From contig BQMF02000004.1 of NCBI GenBank assembly GCA_027922465.2, forward strand, positions 2,108,001 through 2,172,000: a stretch of 64,000 nt of DNA. The letters are read 5' to 3'. Origin of the DNA: Turritopsis dohrnii (taxonomy: Eukaryota; Cnidaria; Hydrozoa; Anthoathecata; Oceaniidae). The notes under the pieces are model-generated. The model was not told the DNA's origin, searched no databases, and saw nothing but the letters and a program-made list of their open reading frames with translations. This document shows, in pieces, positions 35,918 through 48,209 of this stretch (its first letter is position 1; each line of letters opens with the position of its first letter). Both the position numbers and the translations under genes were made by a program.

Positions 35918-36549
35918 TTGCAATGGAAACGATGAAGATTTAACAGAGAGGTTCCTGTCCTCTATCCATCACTGTGGAAATCGTCCACAGGAAACATGTT
36001 TTATTATGTTCCTGTGATATGATAAGGGTAGTGAACATGAACGCGTCTTGAAGTATTTCACTTCCTCAAAATTTGGTACTTGCCGAAACAGACTTTTTTA
36101 GCATGAAAAAACGGTATCTAGTGTAGAACTGACAGCCCCTTGTTCACAATCCCAATAAGTCGGAGGCAGGTATCAAATACCGTGAGTTGGGGCGAGATTC
36201 AACTCTGTAGGGCGAGATTCAATAGCACCATTATCCAGACCACAACATTCAACAAAATAATTTGAAATTTCAAATTATAGTCAATAATGATAAGACATCA
36301 AAATAATTTTTTGTTATCTGGAAAGAACATTGTTAGAAGTGTTTTAGAACCAAACATCAAGTTTCAAAAATTTACCCCTTTAACATTATGCGGTTTCAAA
36401 AAGATCGAAAATTTCTGGTTTTCTGGCTAGACCAGATTTTCCGCCCCTATACACTGGGAACAAAAAGCTCAAATATGGCTAAAAATCTACACACAGATAG
36501 TGTTCCACCCTAGGATAAAGTTGCAAGTAAATTTCTTTGGTTTGGATAT

Positions 36550-37943
36550 GTGACGTTCCAGGGGATTTTGATAACAAACGATATTAACGATAATTATTAA
36601 CGATAATATCGTTAATAAAACAATAGAATTAGCGATATTATCGCTAATAATTATCGTTGCGTTATTATAGTTAATAGCGCTATTATCGTTAATATCGTTA
36701 TTATCGTTAATATCGTTATTATCGCTATTATCGTTATATATATTATATATACTATAATTACGAAATTATAGTAAGAAAATAACTATATTTTTGATATTAA
36801 CGATAATAACATTAATATTAAACATGTGATCATTTTATTTGTGACAAGAAAACCATTTCGTGTATATTAATCTTTCTTTCGCTTGATTACGGCGTAAGAA
36901 ATTCAATATTTTTAGAATTACCCTCAAGTAAAGTTTTAGAGCCCTGTGTAAACACAACTTTCAGACAACCTTTCACATAAACTTCATAACAAACTGAAGT
37001 AAACAGGTAATATTATATTTAAACGAAGGTGAGTATTTCAAAAGAGAACTTTTGCAACTCGTCAAGCCGACGTTAAAATGTTTTCATTCGTCCCTCATCC
37101 CAATGTTGAACCTGAAAACATTATCGACGAAATGACAAAAATCAATAATGATCACTGAAAACGTTGCGATCAATTTAATTAAGGGTACATCTTCACCCAG
37201 TGCAGGTGAAATGTCTTTCGAAAGAATAATAATATAGGTTTTGCTATCGAAAAAAACTTTAATGTAACGTGTCTTTAATAATGTAAAGTTTTTTTCCCAA
37301 GAGCTTATAGAATGGCAACCCGTCGAACAATTCAGAAAAAAGAATTATAGCAGACGGTTTCTACTCGTGCCTGCTTTCGAACTTACTTCTGTATCTTTAA
37401 TCTCCAAATGAATATAAGAACCAGCTAATTAAGTTCAATTTAATACACAAACGCGTGCTACCTGCAAATGTACATTTCAAAATAATACATTACCAAATCG
37501 AATGAAACGGTATTTTAAAGTGGCTTTTCAAATTTGTGCTGAAGTTACAGGAATAACAAATGAAAAAAAAGTGCTTTGTTATTTCTAGAAAAATATATAT
37601 GTCCGTGTGTCATAATTGAATGAATCAGGTTTATCATGTCATAAACAAGCGAGTTTGTTTTGAATTGATTGCTATTTGGCGAAATAATAATTAAATCACG
37701 GTTATTTTAGAACTTCATAAAACGACACACGTATGTGAAATGTACAAACAAACGTCTTGAACAAAACTTTTTGACGATAGTAACAGTAATCTGTGCTCTT
37801 ACATATTAACGATATTAATGATATTAGCGATATTAACGATAATAGCGATACTCTGTAGTTCCATTAACGATATTAACGATAATAACCATATTAACGATAT
37901 TAACGTTAATATCGTTTGTTATCAAAATCCCCTGGAACGTCAC
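36550..37943 (+). mobile_element. GTGACGTTCCAGG element, copy 2 (1394 bp)
   Basis: Same termini and internal sequence as copies 1 and 3. ATAT is duplicated at 36546-36549 and 37944-37947. Inverted relative to copy 1 and parallel to copy 3. Small differences include a single base change in the internal ORF-like stretch near 37818. Confidence 0.9.
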
Positions 37944-38975
37944 ATATCTGTAAATTTAGATAGTGCCACACAAAATAGTCATTTCGTTTTGAAATTTAGA
38001 ATTTTGTTCCACTTTCAGGCCGTCATTACGGATTTCCAAAAGAAGGGGAGGTTACAGAAATGATGTAATATTCTCCCTTTTCCCAGGCCACAAAACACCC
38101 TCCGAAAATTTGAAGAGATACCTACAAATACATTTCGAATAACAGCCATTTGAAAAGTGCTTTTTATACTAAGCAGCCATCAACTATATAAAAATTACAG
38201 CGAAGCAGCTAACTTAAGCAGCTATATCTTCTGAACGAAACAACATCTTGTCCTGAAATTTTCAGGATTTTCTAATTAGATATATAGAGAAGAATCACCA
38301 GCCTGTTGCTAGGTAAAAACAAATTGTTGCTAGGGAAAATTTCAAAGCAAAATTTCAGCTAACCAAACCTACTTCAAAGGCTTCTGTAGCTTTATTATCA
38401 CTTGGCCACATGGATTTTTGTTTCAATACTGTTGGTGTAAATGTTTAGAGAAACCAAAAATTGTAGCCACATCATGTATGACCTAAGGCCGACGCCATTA
38501 TGGACATTATTTTAAAGTGTTTTTTGAAAAAAAATCATTTTCGGATGGCTACCTGCCCCAGGCCCTAGCTTCCACATGAATTTTTTTCATAAAATGAAAA
38601 TAGGGTCAATAAGCTTTCAAAAGATCTAAATAAACTTATGTGGAAGCTACAGCCAAGGGAGATATTTGGGCCTAAACTTGGGAAAAATTGTGCGAAATTA
38701 TGGTTTCAGGGCATGATTTCTAGCCAACCCAAAGTTCAAAAGTGTCATTTTCTTGATATTGGTACAACTTCTCTCATATTTTAGCAAAATGCCAAAAACA
38801 TCCTCTGATTTTGTTTAATGCTCCTATTTTGCCCTTCAAAGTTGCTGTTCCATTTGGTTTGGCAATTTTTGCCCAAAATGTGACAAACTTTGGGGCCCGA
38901 TTCCTCGAGAACCGGTAAGAATTTTCAAAAAAAAATTTAACTAGGTTTTTTTTCATTATTTTGAGCAAAATATAT

Positions 38976-41168
38976 GTGACGTTCCAGGGGATTTTGATAA
39001 CAAACGATATTAACGATAATTATTAACGATAATATCGTTAATAAAACAATAGAATTAGCGATATTATCGCTAATAATTATCGTTGCGTTATTATAGTTAA
39101 TAGCGCTATTATCGTTTAATATCGCTATTATCGTTAATATCGTTATTATCGCTATTATCGTTCAGTCTTCTCAATATGTAAATCAGTAGCAGCGTGACAG
39201 ATTGCGCTGCTAAACTATCCCAAGGCGCGCGATGTCACGCACCTACTTTTTTTCGACCTTCCACTCGAAAACATTTTTGAACAGTTGTTTTAACTTACGC
39301 AAGTTTCTCTTTGTGGAAATCCCCCGGTTAAAGGGTAAAGGGAGCTGGAAACTAAGATGCTTTTTAATTTCACTGAATAACACGAAAACGAGTCCTACTG
39401 GTACCACTTACGTTTTCATATTCTTTCGTTAGCTGTAGAAATGAATTCGTTTAACGAAGGATATTTCAAAATTACCTTAGCAACGGTGGTCGTTCTCCCT
39501 AGCAACAGCAATTTGGTAAATGATCACTTAATATACCTATGTTATGTTTCGTTATCAATTGAGCATGAAAACTAATATAATAGGTTGAGCATGATTTTTA
39601 CGGTTCCTCCCCCTTACCAGCAAAAATGATTTTTCTTTTTCCAGTTCTATTGAAAAGCCGCATGGTTTCTCCATCGTTGATGCTTCAAGCAGTTCATTCA
39701 TTTAAACAAGATGATTATGCAATACCACCTGCACGTTTCAAACTAGAAACATGTAGTTCATTATTATTTTCATTACACATTATTAGACTCGTTTTAAACG
39801 GAGACGAAAGGAACAAAAAAATATTCAGTGATAAAGGCTTTTTTAAAAAGTTTTAAAAGTTTTAACAATGACTATTTACATGCGCGATTAAAAGCGCGTC
39901 TGAGCTAGCTCTAGGAGCGCTATTGCGAGCGCTAGCGCGATCGCGCGCCTCATAATGAGAAGACTGATCGTTATATATATTATGTTTCCTTTAATTACGA
40001 AATTATAGTAAGAAAATAACTATATTTTTGATATTAACGATAATAACATTAATATTAAACATGTGATCATTTTATTTGTGACAAGGAAACCATTTCGTGT
40101 ATATTAATCTTTCTTTCGCTTGATTACGGCGTAAGAAATTCAATTTTAGAATTACCCTCAAGTAAAGTTTTAGAGCCCTGTGTAAACACAACTTTCAGAC
40201 AACCTTTCACATAGACATCATAACAAACTGAAGGAAACAGGTAATATTATATTTAAACGAAAGTGAGTATTTCAAAAGAGAACTTTTGCAACTCGTCAAG
40301 CCGACGTTAAAATGTTTTCATTCGTCCCTCATCCCAATGTTGAACCTGAAAACATTATCGACGAAATGACAAAAATCAATAATGATCACTGAAAACGTTG
40401 TGATCAATTTAATTAAGGGTACATCTTCACCCAGTGCAGGTGAAATGTCTTTCGAAAGAATAATAATAAAAGTTTTGCTATCGAAAAAAACTTTAATGTA
40501 ACATGTCTTTAATAATGTAAAGTTTTTTTCCCAAGAGCTTATAGAATGGCAACCCGTCGAACAATTCAGAAAAAAGAATTATAGCAGACGGTTTCTACTC
40601 GTGCTTGCTTTCGAACTTACTTCTGTATCTTTAATCTCCAAATGAATATAAGAACCAGCTAATTAAGTTCAATTTAATACACAAATGTGTGCTACCTGCA
40701 AATGTACATTTCAAAATAATACATTACCAAATCGAATGACACGGTATTTTAAAGTGGCTTTTCAAATTTGTGCTGAAGTTACAGGAATAACAAATGAAAA
40801 AAAAGTGCTTTGTTATTTCTAGAAAAATATATGTCCGCGTGTCATAATTGAATGAATCAGAGTTTATCATGTCATGAACAAGCGAGTTTGTTTTGAATTG
40901 ATTGCTATTTGGCAAAATAATAATTAAATCACGGTTATTTTAGAACTTCATAAAACGACACACATATGTGAAATGTATAAACAAAAGTCCTGAACAAAAC
41001 TTTTTGACGATAGTAACAGTAATCTGTGCTCTTACCATATTAACGATATTAACAATATTAGCGATATTAACGATAATAACGTTACTCTGTAGTTCCATTA
41101 ACGATATTAACGATATTAACGATATTAACGTTAATATCGTTTGTTATCAAAATCCCCTGGAACGTCAC
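38976..41168 (+). mobile_element. GTGACGTTCCAGG element, copy 3, split by an 804-bp insertion
   Basis: Identical ends to copies 1-2, with ATAT duplicated at 38972-38975 and 41169-41172. The element at 39163-39966 interrupts its left palindromic region; without it the copy is ~1.39 kb. A 69-residue frame at 40968-41177 (ILTILTILA...INDINDIND) is a translation of the 9-bp periods and crosses the element end, so it is not called a gene. Confidence 0.88.
39163..39966. mobile_element. 804-bp non-autonomous transposon, ends CAGTCTTCTCAATATG
   Basis: CAGTCTTCTCAATATG at the left matches the complement of the right end (CAGTCTTCTCATTATG). ATCGTT is duplicated exactly at 39157-39162 and 39967-39972, and the uninterrupted site is seen in sibling copy 2. 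GC-rich GCGCGCGAT motifs lie near both ends. The middle shares sequence with the MITE at 35138-35917 (ACCTTAGCAACGGTGG). No protein is encoded. Confidence 0.9.
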
Positions 41169-41565
41169 ATATTATGAAAATGAGCAAAATCTGAGGATAC
41201 CACTTCTTGACACTGCCCATATTTCTCAGAAAATGGCTCTTAATTATCAAATTGGGCTAGAATCATCTTGCTTTCTGACTTTTGATCTCCCTCTTCTCCT
41301 CTACTTATTGATTATACTTTCTTTCTTTTATTTTGTAAAATTCCTCCTAAACCTTGCCTTTTAATATACAGCACCAGCAGGGTCTCTCAACTAAATGGTA
41401 ATCATTCATGATTGTTTTGATTGCTTTAAATCTTTTTTGTGTTGTATAACTTGGTTTAGTTTTAAAAATGTAATGTATTTAAATTATTGACCAGATGCAG
41501 CTTGATTTTGGCATGTTGAATCTCATCACCACACAACAGAGTTGAATCTCGCCCCCAACTCACGG

Positions 41566-43154
41566 CATGATTCGTGGCATTTTGCTGACAAATAAATAAA
41601 CACTTATACTACATGCTATGGGAAAAACGCTTAAAACAATCCCATTTATTGAACACAAATTGGCTTTTTAACTTTTAAATAAAGGCAATTTATTTTTCTG
41701 TGCTGGAAACAAAAAAACATCAAAAAACATATATATAAATTTTGGCATCCAAACACAGCACAGATTTTCAAGCTTTTGCGTATAGAGTAGATAGTTACTT
41801 CTTAATTCTAATTCCAAAAACCAGTGACTAATAGTTGTGGGTGCGATAGAAATCCACAAAAATTATGAGTGCAACACGTTCCTTTCGCAGCTGTGGACAC
41901 CATATTGGAATGTTTCGGTTGTGCATGCAGGGCGCAACGTTTTCATGATGAGGCGGAAAATTTCTATCTAACTTGGGTCACAGATAGAAGTTTAAAATTA
42001 AGGTGTGAGTAAGGGAAAAAAACGTGTTTTTGTTTTTTAATTAATTCCTTTGACAGGAATATGTTTATATCAAGTATGATACATTTTTGGAAAGCTTATT
42101 TACATCTCTAAAAGCCCATGTTAAAAATTTTAAGGTAAACTAAAAATGTAAGATTTTAGAACGAGTCAAAGAAAACGAACCTTGTTGTAAAAACGTAGCT
42201 CCATTTACAAAACGAGTTAAGTTTAACTTATGTTTTTTACACTTTTGTAATCACAAGAGATAGAGTAAAAAACGGTTTTTTCTTTTTTTACTCAAATAAA
42301 TTATTTTCAGAGTTATTTTCAATTTCTCAAAAGTATCGTTTTCTGTTTTCATTTTTTTTGCTTTCAAGACTATAACTCATATTCTGTTCAAATTAAAAAG
42401 ATAAAAAAAAAACCGTTTTTAGATCTACCCTTCAGCTTTTCAGTAAGCCAAGTCTCACTGTCAGAGCTTTTTTAGTTTTGTAAATGGAACATCAAACGTA
42501 AGTGGCTCTGACACGAAATGTGAACACTGAAAAAAAACAGCTTTAAAGATTTTTCTTTATTGCGTGAACTAATTAATTATTTATGAAACGGAATTTTGAA
42601 ACAAAAGGATCAATACGCAACATGATCAATATGTTTTATTTTTTCATGGTCTTTAATGTACACAAATTAGCCGCTAATACAACAGTTTTGGAAAATAAAC
42701 GGACTTCCCATCCACTTCCTGAAAAAATAGTTTCACCATTGGAAAATTCAGAGTTCCTTTCATCCTGATGTGCAAAAAAACTTTTTTTCAAAAAAGTCAA
42801 TGATTTTTCCCTTACTCACACCTTAAAATTAAACTCTATCTTCCGTCAGGACATCTTGCCTTTTCCAATTTCTGAATGACGTCAAAGAAAGTCCTGATGC
42901 TGAAATGCTGGTACTTTTAATTTATGTAACATTGGCGCCATTTATCTCCTTGTTTTTTGTTTCTTTACCCAGGGCTTTCTTCGCCGTCATCATTCAGTAT
43001 AATAAGTCCTCCTGGGGTGAGATGTATCATTCTTACGTAATTTATTACGTAAAGGCGAATATCCACTTCGGAAAATTGTCCGCAGACGGGACCAGATCGC
43101 TTCGCTAAACAATAGAGCACGTGTCACGATACAATCACGACTTATTCACGAGCT
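41566..43154. other. Non-coding DNA
   Basis: No gene or complete transposon recognised. Contains A/T-rich homopolymer runs around 42240-42420. Open frames are short and without domains. Confidence 0.4.
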
Positions 43155-43222
43155 CAACCTCGAACCCAGGGTCTCTTGCCTTCCGTATATCGAAAAGGCA
43201 AGAGACCCTGGGTTCGAGGTTG
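43155..43222. repeat. Perfect 28-bp inverted repeat with 12-base loop
   Basis: The left arm CAACCTCGAACCCAGGGTCT... (43155-43182) is perfectly complementary to 43195-43222. The perfection implies a recent origin. It may be a foldback MITE remnant. Confidence 0.92.
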
Positions 43223-44650
43223 TCACGAACTGTGTAAGGTATGAAACAGTAAACTGTGTCAATCAAGCAAACCGGATCTGACAACTACTCCCAAAAATAG
43301 TATGCGTAACACATTTTTTATGCTCGAGCCTTCACAAACATCGTAGTACTAAAATTTGAATTCCAACTATGATCGGACATGGTTGTTTTTTTACTCGTCG
43401 TTTTGCAGGCGAGCAAACTTACTTCCAGCGTCGTTACACATGTTTGGGAAGTGGAAGTGGAATCATGTGTGGGATTTGTACATTTTCTAAGTTATGTAAG
43501 TTCGAAGGGCGGAAGGATAGAATATCCAAGTACATCCGCGACTGGAAATCAGACAGTTTGCAAAGTCAGTAACTAATCATCTCCAAGATGAAAAAATTCC
43601 AGTTTGAAATTAATTCCTAGTTCATTCGGTAGGTTATCCACCTAAGAGATAAAGGTTTTATATTTCTTTGAAAACAGATTAAAGACATAAATTTATTTCA
43701 ACGAAGCTTTTCGTGATACAGTTACATTTTCAAGTCTCTTGCAACATGGAGGTTGTGGCACGTGGTTAATGCCTCTACGATCATTTTTACTATTTCTTTC
43801 AGGACGATGTTGGATGTGCTCATCAAACATGTTGAACCAACATTTTATTGCAGCTAGAACGTTATAAGGATAAGCAATGAAAAGGAAGCCCAAAAAACTG
43901 CATCGACAAATTAAAAATACAAAAAATGTAAACAATAAGACACTGAAAATCAATGTTTATAAATGCTGAAATACTTGAGCAAACGAATCCAACATATTGT
44001 ATCTACCATAAAAACTTTATATCAACATGTGGAGCTCATCATTTCAGACATTTATGCAGAACTCAAAATTCAAATCTCTTAATGAAGTAATCGTAAGTGC
44101 AAGTATTGAGCTTTACCATGAACATTCAGCAGTTAGCAACCATTTACAACCTTAAATTGGCACGGGTCCTTTTTATCAACAATACAACCTTCAAAAGATT
44201 GGTCAAAAGGTCCCAAACAATCAACACCTTGTGTTACAATGTACATAAACTATATATATATTGTAAGAAAGCAATCAAAATAGAATGATCATATTAAATA
44301 GCATCTTATTTTTATTGGTCTGTTTGTTTTTTAAGTGCTTCTACACGAGCCTTACAAATACCAATGATTGTTATTATATAGCAACCAATATATTCAACCA
44401 TAATGTATTACGTCATTTGCATCGAACAATCAAGGTCCACAAAGATAGGCAATTAAATATTATTGGTGCATATATCCTCATCAATCGTTTGTAACGAGTG
44501 CAAAACATGAAAGTTTTGTAGGTGCTCAGTCGCTTCGATTTAGACACATGTAAATACAATTTTTCGATACTTTAACAAAAAGTATATTTCCTCAAAAGTC
44601 AAACAAAAAAAATTTCCCTTTTTCTTCTTTTCCGAGTCTTAACCACCACA
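43223..44650. other. Non-coding DNA
   Basis: AT-rich. Two overlapping frames at 43369-43576 contain several cysteines, but no domain is recognised and no splice context supports them. Confidence 0.4.
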
Positions 44651-45237
44651 GTGTTGCATTGTACTTGGACCAAGCCAAGGTAGATATGGCTAGTCTTCAG
44701 CCACGCCTTTTTGTGGTAAGTTGCGGTAAGTTTGCGGTAACAAAATTTCTTGGAATACAGATAGATGAAAACTTGACTTGGAAAAACCAAATAGAGTCCG
44801 TCATATCAAAAGTTTCAAAAAATATTGGTATTCTCTATAAATCTAGAGCGGTTTTAACGAAGAAGCAGATGACTGAATTATATTTTTCATTCATACATAG
44901 TCACTTGACATATGGTAATATATAATGAGCAAGCACACACAGAACCAAATTACAAAAACTGTACAGGAAACAAAAGCATGCCATCCGAGTAATAAATAAC
45001 AAGGATAAATTTACACATTCAAAACCACTGTTCAACGAAATGAATATCTTGAATGTTTTTGAGATAAATTTGTTTCAAGTACTATTATTTACATTCAAAT
45101 GTAAACTTGGTGTAGCACCTGTAATATTTCACGATATTTATACAATAAAACCTTCCGGGAAATATACAACAAGAACAAACATGTTATTGCAGCCAAAAGT
45201 TGAAAACAAATCTCAAGAATTCGGTATTCGCTATCGC

Positions 45238-45473
45238 TCACCACATTTGGGTCTAATTTTTTGAGGGGACGGGTGTGTGACGTCATCAAAATTTTGATCG
45301 GCGATATCTCCGTCACGGTTGGTCGTAGCAAAACGACCCCATACATTTTTTTGATCAGTTTTTTGTGCTCTTCGACATGGACACACCTATCATTGCGAAT
45401 TCCTATATTTTATTTTTCGTGAACTGGACGCAGGCTGAACATGGGCGGCGAGCGACGCCGCCTTGGCGGCTAG
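45238..45473 (+). mobile_element. Helitron 1 of array, 5'-truncated
   Basis: Begins mid-element (TTTGGGTCTAATTTTTTG) and runs to the canonical end: hairpin GGCGGCGAGCGACGCCGCC, TTGGCGG, CTAG (45470-45473). The left junction with the LINE shares the microhomology ATTTGG. Confidence 0.82.
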
Positions 45474-46370
45474 TCTATATATTAATAGCCGATTCTCTGT
45501 TTGTTTGTTTGTAAGTCACGCAAAATGGTAGATGTGAACTGCGAAAGAAATCGGGGAGTCAGCAATGTAATATCACACATAAATTATTTCTCTTCTTGTA
45601 CGCGACGTCAGTGTGAAACCATTGCATTGAGACCTTAATCGAATGCGACGTTTAGGGAAAATTATCTCAATAACCAATAGGGATAACTGACGTTTTTTGG
45701 GGTCCGCGATACAGGCGATGGGGTGAGGAAAAATTTGGGTCTAATTTTTTTGGGGAGGGGTCTGTGACGTCATCAAAATCTTTGAACGATGATATCTCTG
45801 TAACGGTTGATCGTAGCGGAAGTTGACGCTAGTTGACGGGGTGGGGGGGGGGGGGGGGGGGGGGGGGGAGGGGGGAGGTGATACTACTGTTGACGTCAAC
45901 CTTCACAATTTTCAGAACCTTGATTTTTCCAATTAAGTAAAAGTTTTTTATGAAAATGTGAATGAATGTTTACTTTGATGTGGTCCGTAGTGGCGTGGGA
46001 AAGTCCTTCCATATTGCTTTTGTTGGCTTCGTTCCGTTCCACCGTTATTCGCTCACGTGGAGATTGATCAGAGAATTACACGAAGATCATTGCAAATATT
46101 TTTACGTCTAATTAAAAATGCGTAAGAAACTAAGATACAAAAGGAGCAGTGGGGTGAAGGCTTTTTTTTTTTTGAGGCGGGGGGGATGGGGGGAGGGGGG
46201 GGGGGGGGTCTCTTCTCAAACGATGACGTCAACTGAGGGGGACGGGGCAACGCAAAGTTGACGCAGGTTGACAGAGGGGGGAGGGAGGGGGGGGGGGGGG
46301 GTCAAAAAGTTTGAAAAATTGGTTGACGTCATTTGTGAACAATCCCAACGGTTGGCGGCTTGGTGGCTAG
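45474..46370 (+). mobile_element. Helitron 2 of array, carrying a MITE insertion
   Basis: Starts TCTATATATTAATAGCCGAT directly after the CTAG of copy 1 and ends CTAG at 46370. A fragment of the GGGATTGTTCACAAA MITE (about 45820-46346) replaces part of its 3' half, so the terminal hairpin is lost. Confidence 0.8.
45820..46346 (-). mobile_element. Partial GGGATTGTTCACAAA MITE inside Helitron 2
   Basis: Inverse copy of 15789-16236, including both poly-G/C tracts (45843-45868 and around 46190 and 46290) and ending TTTGTGAACAATCCC. One terminus is missing. AACGGTTG appears on both sides (45803 region and 46347-46354); this could be a target duplication or original Helitron sequence. Confidence 0.72.
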
Positions 46371-46837
46371 TCTATATATTAATAGCCGATTCTCTGTCTG
46401 TTTGTCTGTAAGTCACGCAAAATGGTAGATTAAGTTGTGAGAGTAATTACTTTATTTTATTTTATGCGACGTCAGTGTGAAACCATTGCATTGAGACCCT
46501 AATCGAATGCGACGTTTAGGGAAAATTATCTCCCTGACGAGTAGGGATAACTGACGTTTTTTGGGGTCCGCGATACAGGCGATAGGTGACGAGAAATTTG
46601 GGTCTAATTTTTTGGGGCGACGGGTCTATGACGTCATCAAATTCTTTGATCAACAATATCTCTGTAATGGTTGGTTGTAGCAAAACGATCCCATACATTT
46701 TTTTGATCAGTTTTTCGAGCTCTACAACATGGACACACTTATTATTGCCAATTACTTAGTTTTATTTTTCGTGAAATCTGAAGATGACACAACGCATGCT
46801 GAACATGGGCGGCGAGCGACGCCGCCTTAGCGGCTTG
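46371..46837 (+). mobile_element. Helitron 3 of array, 467 bp
   Basis: Complete unit from TCTATATATTAATAG to the hairpin and a mutated terminus CTTG (for CTAG). No coding capacity, so it depends on a Rep/helicase elsewhere. Confidence 0.87.
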
Positions 46838-47309
46838 TCTATATATTAATAGCCCATTTTCCGTTTTTCTGTTTGTTTGTCTGTCACGCAAAATGGTAGA
46901 TCAAGTTGTAGAGTGATTATTTCATTTTATTTTGTGCGACGTCAGTGTGAAACCATTGCATTGAGAACCTAATCGAATGCGACGTTTAGGGAAAATTATC
47001 TCAATAACCAACAGGGATAACTGACGTTTTTTGGGGTCCGCGATACAGGCGATGGGTTGACGAAAAATTTGGGTCTAATGTTTTACGGGGACGGGTCTTT
47101 GACGTCATCAAAGTTTTGATCGACGATATCTCCGAAACGGTGCGTGATAGAAATATGATCCCATACATTTTCTTGCTCAGAATTTCGAGCTCTTTGGACG
47201 GTAACATTTTCCATTGTAAATTCCTTAATTCCATTTTTCGTGAACTCTTTGGGAGGTGACACAACGCAGGCTGAACATGGGCGGCGAGTGACGCCGCCTT
47301 GGCGGCTAG
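46838..47309 (+). mobile_element. Helitron 4 of array, 472 bp
   Basis: Complete unit from TCTATATATTAATAGCCCAT to CTAG (47306-47309). It is followed by T and the resumed LINE frame (TTTGGAATAAAATG). The 7-bp stem hairpin with loop AGTGA lies 11 bases before the end. Confidence 0.87.
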
Positions 47310-47680
47310 TTTGGAATAAAATGTATACACACTTAACACAACAGAATTACGAAAACATTACTATCCCTGTCTTTAAAACAAAAGTTAAGACAATCCTTAA
47401 AAACCTCGAAAATGTTTCTGATTATTTCTAATAAAAAAAAAACAAAAACAAACAAAAAATCTATCAAGCAAAATGAACTTGATATTTTGAAGTCTGTACA
47501 GATAACATAGCAAATAAGCAGACGGTTCTCGATGATAAGACCAACAAAGGTCTTCTACGAGTTCTCCGAACTCTATAGTATTTTAACATTATTCTCTTAC
47601 GACTATTTGTCACGGAAAATAATTGTATTATCTTAGAGTTGAAAATATATGTATCTTATCTTATCTTGTCTTATCTTAAG

Positions 47681-48209
47681 GTTCAGCTAATTTAGTTGAA
47701 GTTTAGTTTTGGTGTTTTGCTAAAACGTTTTGTACAATATTTTAGATGAGCGTGTGAAAAATAAAAGCATTTGCCCAACCAAGAGTGCCTATACACCATA
47801 AAGTGGAAGTAAAAAGCGATTTATTACAACTATAAATCATCGAGAGAATAAAACCAATGCATATCTATGATAAATTTGTTATACAGTAGCTACATAATTC
47901 TTGATGTGGTGGTGTCAAATGAAAACTTAACAGTCAAACCATTGTGTTTTTGATTGCATTTGATAGTTAGTTACTTCTCTCCTTCGGCAAAGGATTTTAT
48001 GGAGTGCTATTAAATAATTGGTATTTTGCAAATTCTGCGTTTCAAGCTAACGGAGAAAAAAACTGTTATAATGGTTATAACGAATTTCTTTGCTCACACA
48101 GAAATCTAATTTCATTTTTGAGAAGGGAAGAAAAACTGTAGTAGATAAGATGTTTTATTTGTAAACATTAGTGTCTTTTGCTCGTTATTTGCCACAATAA
48201 TAAATATCA
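47681..48209. other. Non-coding DNA between two Helitron clusters
   Basis: AT-rich. No gene or transposon end recognised. Confidence 0.4.

Larger units (their letters stand above)
36180..41565. mobile_element. Outer transposon with CCGTGAGTTGGGG ends, host of two nested elements
   Basis: CCGTGAGTTGGGGCGAGATT at 36180-36208 is mirrored by AATCTCGCCCCCAACTCACGG ending at 41565, quoted in part; the match spans ~30 bp. Two GTGACGTTCCAGG elements (36550-37943 and 38976-41168) sit inside. Without them ~1.8 kb of non-coding DNA remains. The TSD was not resolved. Confidence 0.65.
44653..47680 (+). pseudogene. 3' part of a dead LINE, interrupted by a Helitron array
   Basis: The C-terminal region of a LINE reverse transcriptase protein: KFLGIQIDENLTWKNQI (44740) and FIHSHLTYGN (44890), then two adjacent stops (44923-44928), then KQKHAIRVINNKDKF through GIRYRSPH (45237). 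The frame resumes after the Helitrons with WNKMYTHLTQQ and ends KTILKNLENVSDYF at 47431. The 3' end carries a TATCT-type microsatellite near 47652, as expected of a LINE tail. The 5' half is missing. The clade is probably CR1/Jockey-like. Confidence 0.78.

Noticed and set aside
46068..46250. Proline-rich minus-strand frame
   Set aside because: Translation of the poly-G tract in the MITE within Helitron 2.
45475..47310. The ~470-bp tandem units as a satellite
   Set aside because: The unit boundaries coincide exactly with Helitron termini (TC...CTAG with a 3' hairpin), and lone copies occur elsewhere (48210-51464, 14561-14615).
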